This document shows, one piece after another, positions 1-5,922 of a DNA stretch of 21,412 bases. The stretch lies in assembly GCA_016926115.1 (NCBI GenBank), contig JAFGPF010000052.1, forward strand, positions 1-21,412. The letters are read 5' to 3'. How positions within the stretch are numbered: position 1 is the stretch's first letter; each line of letters begins with the position of its first letter. The notes under the pieces are model-generated. The model was not told the origin of the DNA. It ran no database searches and saw only the letters and a program-made list of their open reading frames with translations. A program made the translations under genes and the position numbers. This DNA is from Dehalococcoidales bacterium (GTDB taxonomy: Bacteria > Chloroflexota > Dehalococcoidia > Dehalococcoidales > RBG-16-60-22).

Positions 1-1
1 C

Positions 2-337
2 TTCCCCAGGATGCTTTATGCTGTTACCGGTATCGAAGAGTTCGCCGACTGGTCGTACCTGGGCAGGGTGGGGGAAAGGGTCTGGAACCTCGACCGCGCC
101 TTTAACGCCCGTGACGGCTTCGACCGCCGCCATGATACCCTGCCGGAGCGTTTGCAGACCGAGCCGCTGCACGTCATCGACGCCGAGGGCGAGGGCCAGA
201 TGGTAAGAGACCTGGACGGCTTCCTCGATGAGTACTATAAACTGCGCGGCTGGACGGCTAACGGCATACCCGGACGTGAGAAGCTCGAAGAGCTTGGTCT
301 CGACTACGTGGTAAAAGACATGGAGCCGTTCCTATAA
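2..337 (+). CDS. Aldehyde ferredoxin oxidoreductase, C-terminal end (partial)
   Basis: This is the last ~111 codons of a gene that enters from the left edge; the reading frame is open to base 2. The translation has the typical end of the tungstopterin/molybdopterin AOR family: an FNARDGFDRRHDTLPERL stretch, then a DEYYKLRGW segment and an EKLEELGLDYV tail. Full family members are about 600 aa, so only part of the C-terminal helical domain is visible; cofactor and Fe-S ligands lie outside. The family oxidises aldehydes to carboxylates with ferredoxin as acceptor in the cytoplasm of anaerobes. The substrate cannot be told from this fragment. It matters here because the ModE/ABC unit 4 kb away could supply its metal. 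A 231-nt repeat-bearing gap follows. Confidence 0.85.
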   Translation, partial: FPRMLYAVTGIEEFADWSYLGRVGERVWNLDRAFNARDGFDRRHDTLPERLQTEPLHVIDAEGEGQMVRDLDGFLDEYYKLRGWTANGIPGREKLEELGLDYVVKDMEPFL

Positions 338-568
338 TAAATTAACATAACGTCATTCCCGCCCCGATGAAGTCGGGGTAAACTCCAGCGGGAATCCAGT
401 TGGTAATAAAATAAACGTTACGTCATTCCCGCGGAGGCGGGAATCCAGTCTCCCTGCTCTGTCATTCTGAGCGAAACGAAGAATCCGGGGTAGGAGTGGT
501 GGACTGGATAGTCGGGTCAAGCCAGATTATGGCAGGAGTGCAGTTATTTCTTCCGAAAGGAGAAAACA
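338..568. repeat. Intergenic gap with REP-like hairpin repeats
   Basis: The gap has no gene but carries two related short hairpin repeats. The first is at 351-400: CGTCATTCCCGC, an inner dyad CCCCGA/TCGGGG, then GCGGGAATCCAG. The second is a compact form at 421-448: CATTCCCGC GGAG GCGGGAAT followed by CCAG. A different repeat unit, CATTCTGAGC...GAAGAATCC, lies at 461-488. Both types recur beside the methyltransferase and rph genes (12771-12797, 13913-13940, 13958-13984). They resemble dispersed REP-type repeats; no run of T follows, so they are not classic terminators. No clear promoter for the SDR gene was found. Confidence 0.7.
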
Positions 569-1306
569 ATGGACTTACGTCTAAAAGACAAGATAACCCT
601 GGTGACCGGTGCCGGCAGCCAGATAGGCTACGGCAACGCCATTGCCCTGACTCTGGCGGATGAGGGGTGTGATATCGTTGCGGCGGACATAGAACTCGAC
701 GGGGCTAAAAAGACCGCCGCCGCCGTCGAAGCGCTGGGACGTCAGGCGCTTGCGGTAAAGGTAGACGTGACCAAGCAGGCGGAAGTAGACGCTATGGTTA
801 AAAAGGCAATCGATAAATTCGGCAGGATTGATATCTTGGTCAATAACGCCGGTGCCAGTAGCCGGCTGCGGCCGTTCATGGAAATGACGGAAGAGGACTG
901 GGACTTTGATATCAACACCAACCTTTACGGCCAGATGAGGGTCGCCCGGGCCGTCCTGCCCCATATGATAAAGCAGAAATACGGACGGATTATCAATACC
1001 TCCGGCGGGCAGGGCGTCCCCAGTATATCAATATACGGCGCCGCCAAGGCGGGCGTGGTTATGTTCACGCAGGCGCTGGCACGGGAGGTAGCCCAGTACG
1101 GAGTTATTGTTAATGCCGTCGGCCCCGGACTCGGCAAAACGGGGCTCGTTTACCGCGCCCCGCAGGAGTTCCTGGAAGGGGAGAGGCAGCGGTCTTTGTT
1201 GAAACGACTCTGCGAGCCGTCCGACGTCGCGCCGGTGGTGGCTTTCCTGGCATCGGACAGGTGCAGCTACATGACGGGACAGCTTGTACAGTTGAGCACT
1301 TCTTAG
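569..1306 (+). CDS. SDR-family NAD(P)-dependent oxidoreductase
   Basis: This is a 245-aa classical-size short-chain dehydrogenase/reductase. The Rossmann cofactor motif is TGAGSQIGYG (residues 14-23), in which the usual third-position glycine is Gln. It also has VDVT at 65-68, NNAG at 92-95, and a catalytic set of S145, Y156 and K160 in YGAAKAG. The S-to-Y spacing is 11 residues, about two shorter than in FabG. The C-terminus has MTGQ but then ends QLSTS instead of the usual V-D-GG. An acidic residue at the end of beta2 (D40) points to NAD rather than NADP, by family rules. Start ATG is supported by GAAAGGAG at 555-562. Substrate unknown; it shares a strand with the AOR gene but the 231-nt gap argues against tight coupling. 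Confidence 0.88.
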   Translation: MDLRLKDKITLVTGAGSQIGYGNAIALTLADEGCDIVAADIELDGAKKTAAAVEALGRQALAVKVDVTKQAEVDAMVKKAIDKFGRIDILVNNAGASSRLRPFMEMTEEDWDFDINTNLYGQMRVARAVLPHMIKQKYGRIINTSGGQGVPSISIYGAAKAGVVMFTQALAREVAQYGVIVNAVGPGLGKTGLVYRAPQEFLEGERQRSLLKRLCEPSDVAPVVAFLASDRCSYMTGQLVQLSTS

Positions 1307-1568
1307 TCTCTTATTCGTTGATATCTTTTCCCATCCATGCCGCCCGGTTACATCTTCTGCTTATCCCATGGATTTCCCCTCCCGGTTTCCCCCTTTAAAA
1401 AAGGGGGACTAAAGGGGGATTTTCACAAAGCGGGTGTTTAAAAGGGGCGCCGCCCCTCTTCCTGAAAAACCCTTCCCCCTCTCCAAACAATAGTATAAAT
1501 TGTTTTTTCGATAATACTGTTTGGAGAGGGGGATAAAGGGGGTGAGGTTAAAATAATGATGCGGTGTG
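1307..1568. repeat. Convergent intergenic gap: composite hairpin repeat, copy A
   Basis: This gap between two convergent genes holds a stack of hairpins. CCCCCTTT/AAAGGGGG lies at 1389-1407. A short GC hairpin AGGGGC-GCC-GCCCCT lies at 1443-1457. A long one has 15-nt arms CCCCCTCTCCAAACA (1475-1489) and TGTTTGGAGAGGGGG (1518-1532) around a 28-nt AT-rich loop, followed by GGGGGTGAGGT (1540-1549). The lead-in GGTTACATCTTCTGCTTATCCC (1345-1366 region) and GTGTTTAA before the short hairpin recur in copy C (13994-14152). The short and long hairpins also recur in copy B (12939-13043). Any of these hairpins could stop transcription between the two convergent genes, but a clear T run is absent. Confidence 0.8.
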
Positions 1569-3197
1569 CTATTTATTATCTATAAGCGTGTCCCAGGGTG
1601 TATCCAGCTGGGGCACCGGGATCTCTATAACCACCGGACGGTCTGCCTTAAGTGCCGAACCAAGGCTTTCACCAAGTTCTTCGTGGCTTGAGAGTCTAAT
1701 GCCGATTCCCCCGAAAGCCTCGGCAAACTTTACATAATCAGGATTATGCAGCTTATTCCCGACATACCTGCCGCCGAACTGCCGGCGCTGTATGCCGGTG
1801 ACCGTCCCGTAAGCATTGTCCGAGAATAAAAGCACGACCACGTTTATATTTTCCTGGACGGCGGTGGCCAGCTCCGCCGAGGCATACGGGAAACCTCCGT
1901 CGCCGCAAATGGCGACTACGTTCTTTTCGGGATTACCAATCTTGGCGCCGAGCGCGGTTGGGAAAGCGAACCCCAGCGTGGCGAAATACGAGGAATCGAC
2001 GTAGGTAAGTCTTTTATTAACCGGGTAAGCGATATCGCACCAGTAGCCGATGTTGGTGATATCCGGCACCAGAATGCCTTCATCCCCCATGACTTCGCGT
2101 ATCGACCGTATGATATTCATCTGGAGTGGTGCACCTTTCTCAAGTCGCGACCTTATTTCCGTCCTTATTCCGGCTATCTCGGCGTCCTGCCAGCGGCTGG
2201 CGGAAGAGCCTGATATTTCTTCCAGCAGGGCTTCCAGGGCGGCGCGTGCGTCGGCGGTAATACCGAGGTCGATTCTGTGGTTCCTCCCCAGTTCTTGGGG
2301 GTCGTGGTCTATCTGGATTACTTTTTGGTCGGGCCGCAGTTCCAGTCGCGTATTGCCGGAGGCGCGCAGCCGGCTTCCCACCACCAGGATGACGTCCGCC
2401 TGCTTGAACACGGGATTCAGCCAGAGCATGAAGTTACCGGCGCAAAACGGGTGGTCGCAGTGGATGACGCCCTGTCCCTCCGTGGTCATGACCACCGGGG
2501 CTTTGAGCGACTCGGCGAGCCGGGCGATTTCCCCGGAAACGTCCGCTTTAGCCGCGCCTCTCCCGGAGAGAATCACCGGACGGCTGGCTTTGCCGAGAAT
2601 CCCAGCGGCTTTCCTGATATCTTCGGGATCTGGCCGGGTGGGGGGACTTACCTCGACCGGCGGCAGGGACATCTCGGCTTTTTGCGACCATATATCGTAG
2701 GGGACTTCGATTTCCACGGGACGGGGTCGGCCGTTTTTCAGTTGGGTAAACGCCTCCCGTAAGACCGCCGGGATTTCTTCGACTCTTGAGACGCGACCGC
2801 ACCACTTGGTCAGGTACTTAAATATTTCACTCTGGGTATCCAGCTCGTGGAGGACTTCCCGGTTATGACCGAGGTGTTCGCTCTCCACCTGGCCGGAAAT
2901 CAGGAGTACCGGCGTCGAAGCGGTATAGGCGGTGCCGATGGCGGCGGCGGTGTTCAGGGCGCCGGGTCCCGGCAGCACCATGGCAACGCCTGTCTCGTCA
3001 GTTGTGCGGGCGTAGCCGTATGCCATGTAAGCGGCGGTCTGCTCGTGGCGCGTGGATATCCAGCGTATGTTCTTCTGGCGGTAAATGGCATCGACGGCAT
3101 CCATAATCTGCACGCCGGGCAGTCCGAAGACCACCTCCACGCCTTCCCGTGCCAGGAATCTTGCCAGCGCTTCGGCGCCGCTTAAGTAAGGCATCAT
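1569..3197 (-). CDS. ThDP-dependent enzyme, acetolactate synthase-like (IlvB/benzoylformate decarboxylase superfamily)
   Basis: This 542-aa protein has the three-domain ThDP decarboxylase/synthase layout. The N-terminal pyrimidine-binding domain has FGLPG (24-28), the activating Glu E52 in RHEQTAAYMAYGYAR, and a GPGALN motif. A central domain with VVGSRLR and QIDHD follows. The C-terminal pyrophosphate domain has GDGGF at 432-436 and the closing Asn N461 in FSDNAYG, i.e. the GDG-X~26-N metal/ThDP motif. Length and GPG(A)xN fit acetolactate synthase large-subunit-like proteins, but no IlvN small subunit is adjacent, so a catabolic or specialised 2-oxoacid enzyme is equally possible. Tandem ATG codons open the gene (M1-M2); GGAG at 3201-3204 lies 3-6 nt from them. 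A plausible promoter is at 3232-3261. Substrate not determinable. Confidence 0.85.
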   Translation of the reverse strand: MMPYLSGAEALARFLAREGVEVVFGLPGVQIMDAVDAIYRQKNIRWISTRHEQTAAYMAYGYARTTDETGVAMVLPGPGALNTAAAIGTAYTASTPVLLISGQVESEHLGHNREVLHELDTQSEIFKYLTKWCGRVSRVEEIPAVLREAFTQLKNGRPRPVEIEVPYDIWSQKAEMSLPPVEVSPPTRPDPEDIRKAAGILGKASRPVILSGRGAAKADVSGEIARLAESLKAPVVMTTEGQGVIHCDHPFCAGNFMLWLNPVFKQADVILVVGSRLRASGNTRLELRPDQKVIQIDHDPQELGRNHRIDLGITADARAALEALLEEISGSSASRWQDAEIAGIRTEIRSRLEKGAPLQMNIIRSIREVMGDEGILVPDITNIGYWCDIAYPVNKRLTYVDSSYFATLGFAFPTALGAKIGNPEKNVVAICGDGGFPYASAELATAVQENINVVVLLFSDNAYGTVTGIQRRQFGGRYVGNKLHNPDYVKFAEAFGGIGIRLSSHEELGESLGSALKADRPVVIEIPVPQLDTPWDTLIDNK

Positions 3198-3231
3198 ATA
3201 CTCCGTGTCCGGGATATGTCTATATCAATAT

Positions 3232-3261
3232 AGTATAAGAAAAAGAAAAGTGGGGCAACAA
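3232..3261 (-). promoter_or_regulatory. Putative promoter of the ThDP enzyme gene
   Basis: Reading on the minus strand, TTGTTG (3261-3256), an 18-nt spacer and TATACT (3237-3232) make a plausible sigma-70-type promoter. It would give a leader of about 28 nt. An imperfect palindrome, CTATAT-C-AATATAG (3220-3233), overlaps the -10 and could be an operator. It lacks the terminal CG pairs of a ModE box. Confidence 0.4.
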
Positions 3262-3319
3262 TGGGGATACGGCTGGAATGGATAAGAAGTAACTACTGTA
3301 AAATGATAGTGTTTGCTTG

Positions 3320-3340
3320 ACGGCATTACTCTAATGCCGT
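3320..3340. other. Hairpin ACGGCATT-5 nt-AATGCCGT in a gene-free stretch
   Basis: A perfect 8-bp stem with a 5-nt loop lies 94 nt past the stop of the leftward 104-aa gene. Neither strand has a T run after it, so it is a weak terminator candidate or an operator. The rest of the 3198-3433 gap shows no other gene or strong signal. Confidence 0.35.
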
Positions 3341-3433
3341 GTTCGTACGGACGCGATATAGTATCTCGTAACTGAAATGTCGATGTTTTTTAAAGACTTA
3401 TTGTTAGCCGGTATTACCTTTACCGATTTATAA

Positions 3434-3748
3434 TCACGACCTTGCGTTTTTTGCCATAATGCCGAGTCTGCTGTCATACACCCTGTTAAGGAGTGTCTTG
3501 ATTTCACGGAGTCTCTCGGTGTCCTGGGCTATGCGAGTCAGGCGGTGGGTCGCCCATCTCTCGATTTCCCTGTCGGCAACGCCAAGGGCGCGGGCGACGT
3601 TGATAGTCTCATCGGTCACTTTTTTGGAATATCCGGTCTTTTCTTCAAACCGGGCCTGAACACCACTGGCAATAGCATCCATCCTGCCAAAAGACGCTGT
3701 TAGGTTCTGTCTGGTGTGTCTGTCCAAAGATATATTTGAAGTACTCAT
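3434..3748 (-). CDS. Small helical protein of unknown function
   Basis: This is a 104-aa protein that I do not recognise. It is predicted to be almost wholly alpha-helical, highly charged and soluble, with no signal peptide or membrane segment and no cysteine. A central stretch (about residues 30-62, KKVTDETINVARALGVADRE) reads like a compact helical domain. The end (62-100) is a basic amphipathic helix with regular Leu/Ile spacing, perhaps a coiled coil or nucleic-acid contact. The start ATG has GAAAGAGAG about 6-10 nt upstream. It follows the excisionase-like HTH gene on the same strand after 117 nt and may form a functional pair with it, although a candidate promoter of its own sits in between. 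Confidence 0.6.
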   Translation of the reverse strand: MSTSNISLDRHTRQNLTASFGRMDAIASGVQARFEEKTGYSKKVTDETINVARALGVADREIERWATHRLTRIAQDTERLREIKTLLNRVYDSRLGIMAKNARS

Positions 3749-3817
3749 GAATCGTCTCTCTTTCCGGGCTATGGCTGCTCCCGAGGTGAACCTGCCTGCA
3801 TGAAGGAGCCATTACCC

Positions 3818-3842
3818 ATAGTCAGTATAGTCAGAGATTATA
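3818..3842 (-). promoter_or_regulatory. Candidate -10 and 9-bp-period direct repeats before the 104-aa gene
   Basis: On the minus strand a perfect TATAAT (3842-3837) is followed by two direct copies of CTGACTAT (3834-3827 and 3825-3818), 9 bp apart. The -35 is poor. The repeats would sit at or just after the transcription start, where a repressor or a head-to-tail binding HTH protein could act. The adjacent excisionase/BldC-like protein is the obvious candidate, by inference only. Confidence 0.35.
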
Positions 3843-3865
3843 TTTCTGTTTTTCTCTTATTGGCG

Positions 3866-4105
3866 TTAACCCCCTTCTTTAGAATTTTCGTCTTCGAATA
3901 TCCATCCCCGGATGGGCATGTTCCACTGCTCCAGGAATGCTCTGAAGTCCTGCTTATCGATGCGGTAATGACCGCTGGGCAACCTGAAAGCCTTCAACCG
4001 ACCGCTCTTTATCCATTCGAGCACCGTACTCTTACTTACCTGGCAGTAGGTGGCGATGTCCTGTGAAGTTAACCTGATATTGGTATGGCGGTCTTTTCTA
4101 GGCAA
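3866..4105 (-). CDS. Excisionase/BldC-like helix-turn-helix DNA-binding protein
   Basis: This 79-aa protein is a single MerR-like winged-HTH domain of the HTH_17/excisionase type. LTSQDIATYCQVSKSTVLEW (about 12-31) is the HTH. It is followed by IKSGRLKAFRLPSGHYRI (the wing, about 32-49) and an acidic helix, DKQDFRAFLEQW. Such proteins bind DNA as transcription regulators (BldC family) or as recombination directionality factors; no integrase is near, so regulator is the better guess. The start is TTG at 4105-4103, placed 7 nt after a strong AGAAGGAG (4113-4120); there is no in-frame ATG at the N-terminus. It is divergent from the ModE-like gene across a repeat-rich 333-nt gap and upstream of the 104-aa gene. 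Confidence 0.82.
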   Translation of the reverse strand: MPRKDRHTNIRLTSQDIATYCQVSKSTVLEWIKSGRLKAFRLPSGHYRIDKQDFRAFLEQWNMPIRGWIFEDENSKEGG

Positions 4106-4386
4106 TAGATAACTCCTTCTGGGCAGTTACACAAGTAATGCACTATGTGTTTTAAGTGATTCGTTCAAAGCGAGCGTATCAAACATATAATAGATATGCG
4201 TCATTACATTCACATCACAAAACACGGCGAAAAAGTCACAAAAAAGTCACAAAAATCGGTACTTATGGATAGGAAATAAGTCATTATTACTTGTGATTTT
4301 CTTTATTACCCGGGGTAATGTAGATGAAGAAAAAATCACAAAAAGTCTGAGATATCGTAATTTGGTTATGGTCAATAGAAGTTGGT

Positions 4387-4415
4387 TTGACAGGGCGTTA
4401 TATTGTTGATAATAT
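4387..4415 (+). promoter_or_regulatory. Promoter of the ModE-like/ABC transporter unit
   Basis: A perfect -35 TTGACA (4387-4392), a 17-nt spacer and a -10 TAATAT (4410-4415) form a near-consensus sigma-70-type promoter. The expected start near 4422 leaves a leader of about 17 nt before the ATG at 4439, with GGAG at 4425-4428 as the ribosome site. The ModE-type inverted repeat at 4396-4421 covers the spacer, the -10 and the start point. Confidence 0.7.
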
Positions 4416-4421
4416 AGAACG
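4396..4421. promoter_or_regulatory. ModE-type operator (box 1)
   Basis: The left half is CGTTATATT (4396-4404) and the right half TATAGAACG (4413-4421), separated by 8 nt. The reverse complement of the right half is CGTTCTATA, close to the left half. This follows the known enterobacterial ModE pattern of CGnTATAT-like half sites pointing at each other, with a 6-8 nt gap. The site overlaps the -10, as expected for repression, and lies upstream of a gene whose product is a ModE-family protein. Confidence 0.7.
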
Positions 4422-4438
4422 TCTGGAGCATCAGTGTA

Positions 4439-4831
4439 ATGGTCAAGAAAAAAGAATCGGAGAGCAGAGTTCCGGATTTCGGAATTAAGCATAGGACGCG
4501 CTCGGGACGTACGCCGGAATCGGGTATCGTCGTAAGGAGCAAGGTCTGGTTGGAGAAGGACGGCAAGCTGTTCATGGGATGGGGAAGGATGACGTTGCTG
4601 GAACGCATCGACCAGTACGGCTCGATATCGGCGGCGGCAAAGTCGATGAAGCTGGCGTACCGTAATGCCTGGCTCTGGGTCGAGGCGATGAACCGTCTGG
4701 CTCCCATGCCGCTGGTGGAGAAGGCAACCGGCGGGAACCGGGGCGGCTACGCGCGGCTGACCCAGGAAGGGCGGAGTATTATCAATGAATACAAGGAAAA
4801 GCGCGCCAGCGTACGCCGGATGATAGACTGA
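4439..4831 (+). CDS. ModE-family transcriptional regulator, DNA-binding domain only
   Basis: This 130-aa protein has a basic, probably flexible N-terminus (1-33). The ModE winged helix-turn-helix follows: ERIDQYGSISAAAKSMKL (55-72), AYRNAWLWVEAMNRL (73-87), then VEKATGGNRGGYARLT (93-108). The last is the hallmark ModE wing, matching the ERATGGKGGGGAVLT-type stretch of the family. The C-terminal Mop/TOBE domains that bind molybdate in E. coli ModE (262 aa) are missing. Single-domain ModE proteins are known in many bacteria; the metal signal must come through another protein or through the short tails. Its promoter carries a ModE box (autoregulation), and a second box precedes the transporter gene 77 nt downstream. 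Start ATG has GGAG 10 nt upstream. Confidence 0.85.
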   Translation: MVKKKESESRVPDFGIKHRTRSGRTPESGIVVRSKVWLEKDGKLFMGWGRMTLLERIDQYGSISAAAKSMKLAYRNAWLWVEAMNRLAPMPLVEKATGGNRGGYARLTQEGRSIINEYKEKRASVRRMID

Positions 4832-4847
4832 TATTTTTTTTACCCTG

Positions 4848-4871
4848 CGTCATATTTACAATGATATAGCG
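4848..4871. promoter_or_regulatory. Second ModE-like inverted repeat (box 2) before the binding-protein gene
   Basis: CGTCATATT (4848-4856), 6 nt, then GATATAGCG (4863-4871), whose reverse complement CGCTATATC resembles the left half. The overall length of 24 nt matches the enterobacterial ModE spacing. A possible -10, TACAAT (4857-4862), lies in the centre, though the -35 is poor. It sits in the 77-nt gap between the regulator and the transporter and is more degenerate than box 1. Confidence 0.5.
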
Positions 4872-4908
4872 TATAGAGTCTGCAAAGCCTGGAAAGGTGT
4901 AAAAACCG

Positions 4909-5922
4909 TTGAAGAAAATCATACTCGTATTGCTGGGAATACTATTACTGACGACTGTCGGTGCCTGTGCTGAGGAAGACATGGCGCCTGTCGGAATGGC
5001 GGTCGAGTTTATGGACCATGCCTCCTGCGCTTATATCAGTCAGGATAAAGGGTGGTTTGTAGATGAGGGGTTGAATTTAACCGCCTACGAGAGCTATGCC
5101 ACCGGTATGGCTCTGGCTTCGGCTCTGGCACGGGGTGATATTGGGGTCGCCTATATCTGCCTGGTTCCCGCCATCAATGCTTACGCTAACGCCGGGGTGC
5201 CGCTGAAGGTGGTGGCCGGAACGCATAAGTATGGCTACGGCCTGGTAGTCGATGCGGACAAAATTAAAACTGTAAAAGACCTGGAAAAGCCCGATGTTCG
5301 CATTGGCTGTGTAAGAGAAGGCGGCGCCGTCGATGTACTGTTCCACAAGGTTATTGACACGTACAACGTTGATGAAGGTAAAGTCATGGACAATGTCCAG
5401 CGGATGAATCCCGCCAGACAGGTTATCGCCATTGAGTCGGGGCAGCTGGATGCCGCCTTTTTACCCGAGCAGTGGGCGACCATGGCTGAGGAGTCCGGAT
5501 TTACCATGCTGTTAATGGGTCAGGATGTCTGGCCTCAAATGCAGGGCAGCGTGGTGGTGGTTAAGGAAGACCTTATAGAAGACCATCCGGAAATAGTAAG
5601 TAAACTGGTAAAGGTCTCACAGCGGGCGACCGACTGGGCAAACCAGCACCCTGCGGAAGCGGCTGAGGTTGTAGCCCGGCAGTTACAGGCATCCGGCAGT
5701 GAAGTCTTGCCGGTTGAAATAGCCGATACAGCTTCCGGTCTGGCTATTACCGGCGAAGTGCTGCTGCGCTCCATGAAGAGGATGGAATTTACCACGGACA
5801 TCGACCCCCAAATAGTCCAGGATACTATCGACTATATTGCCGGATTGGGCTATATACAGAGCGGCTTTGACGCCGGAGATATTCTTGATTTGAGGTTCCT
5901 TGAGGGTGACTATACTCAATAA
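4909..5922 (+). CDS. ABC transporter substrate-binding lipoprotein, NMT1/TauA-like
   Basis: This 337-aa periplasmic-type binding protein of the NitT/TauT (SsuA/TauA/THI5) class is anchored as a lipoprotein. The signal MKKIILVLLGILLLTTVGAC ends in lipobox Cys20. Family features are an early AYISQDKGWFVDEGLNL segment (about 42-58), alternation of small-residue strands (GMALASALARGDIGVAYI) and a hinge-like QLDAAFLPEQWA near residues 185-196. Relatives bind taurine, alkanesulfonates, nitrate, pyrimidine precursors or other small anions, so the ligand cannot be read from class alone. The context (ModE regulator, ModE boxes, TOBE-type ATPase, nearby AOR) suggests molybdate or tungstate. Start TTG is supported by GGAAAGGTG (4891-4899). 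Its 3' end overlaps the permease gene by 17-23 nt. Confidence 0.85.
   Translation: MKKIILVLLGILLLTTVGACAEEDMAPVGMAVEFMDHASCAYISQDKGWFVDEGLNLTAYESYATGMALASALARGDIGVAYICLVPAINAYANAGVPLKVVAGTHKYGYGLVVDADKIKTVKDLEKPDVRIGCVREGGAVDVLFHKVIDTYNVDEGKVMDNVQRMNPARQVIAIESGQLDAAFLPEQWATMAEESGFTMLLMGQDVWPQMQGSVVVVKEDLIEDHPEIVSKLVKVSQRATDWANQHPAEAAEVVARQLQASGSEVLPVEIADTASGLAITGEVLLRSMKRMEFTTDIDPQIVQDTIDYIAGLGYIQSGFDAGDILDLRFLEGDYTQ

Larger units (their letters stand above)
4106..4438. promoter_or_regulatory. Divergent AT-rich control region with phased repeats and nested dyads
   Basis: This 333-nt stretch has no credible gene. TCACAAAA occurs at 4215, 4236, 4247 and 4336 on the plus strand, with an inverted TTGTGA at 4291. 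The first three are 21 and 11 bp apart, about two and one helical turns. An outer dyad pairs TTGTGATTTT (4291-4300) with AAAATCACAA (4332-4341). Nested inside it is a perfect inverted repeat ATTACCC-G-GGGTAAT (4305-4319). The right end carries the ModE promoter and box described separately. The pattern suggests operators serving one or both divergent regulators. Confidence 0.55.

Noticed and set aside
3320..3340. Hairpin as a terminator for the 104-aa gene
   Set aside because: It is 94 nt past the stop and has no T run on either strand.
3866..4105. HTH protein as a phage or integrative-element excisionase
   Set aside because: No integrase, attachment-site repeat or other mobile-element gene is visible nearby; a regulator is more likely.
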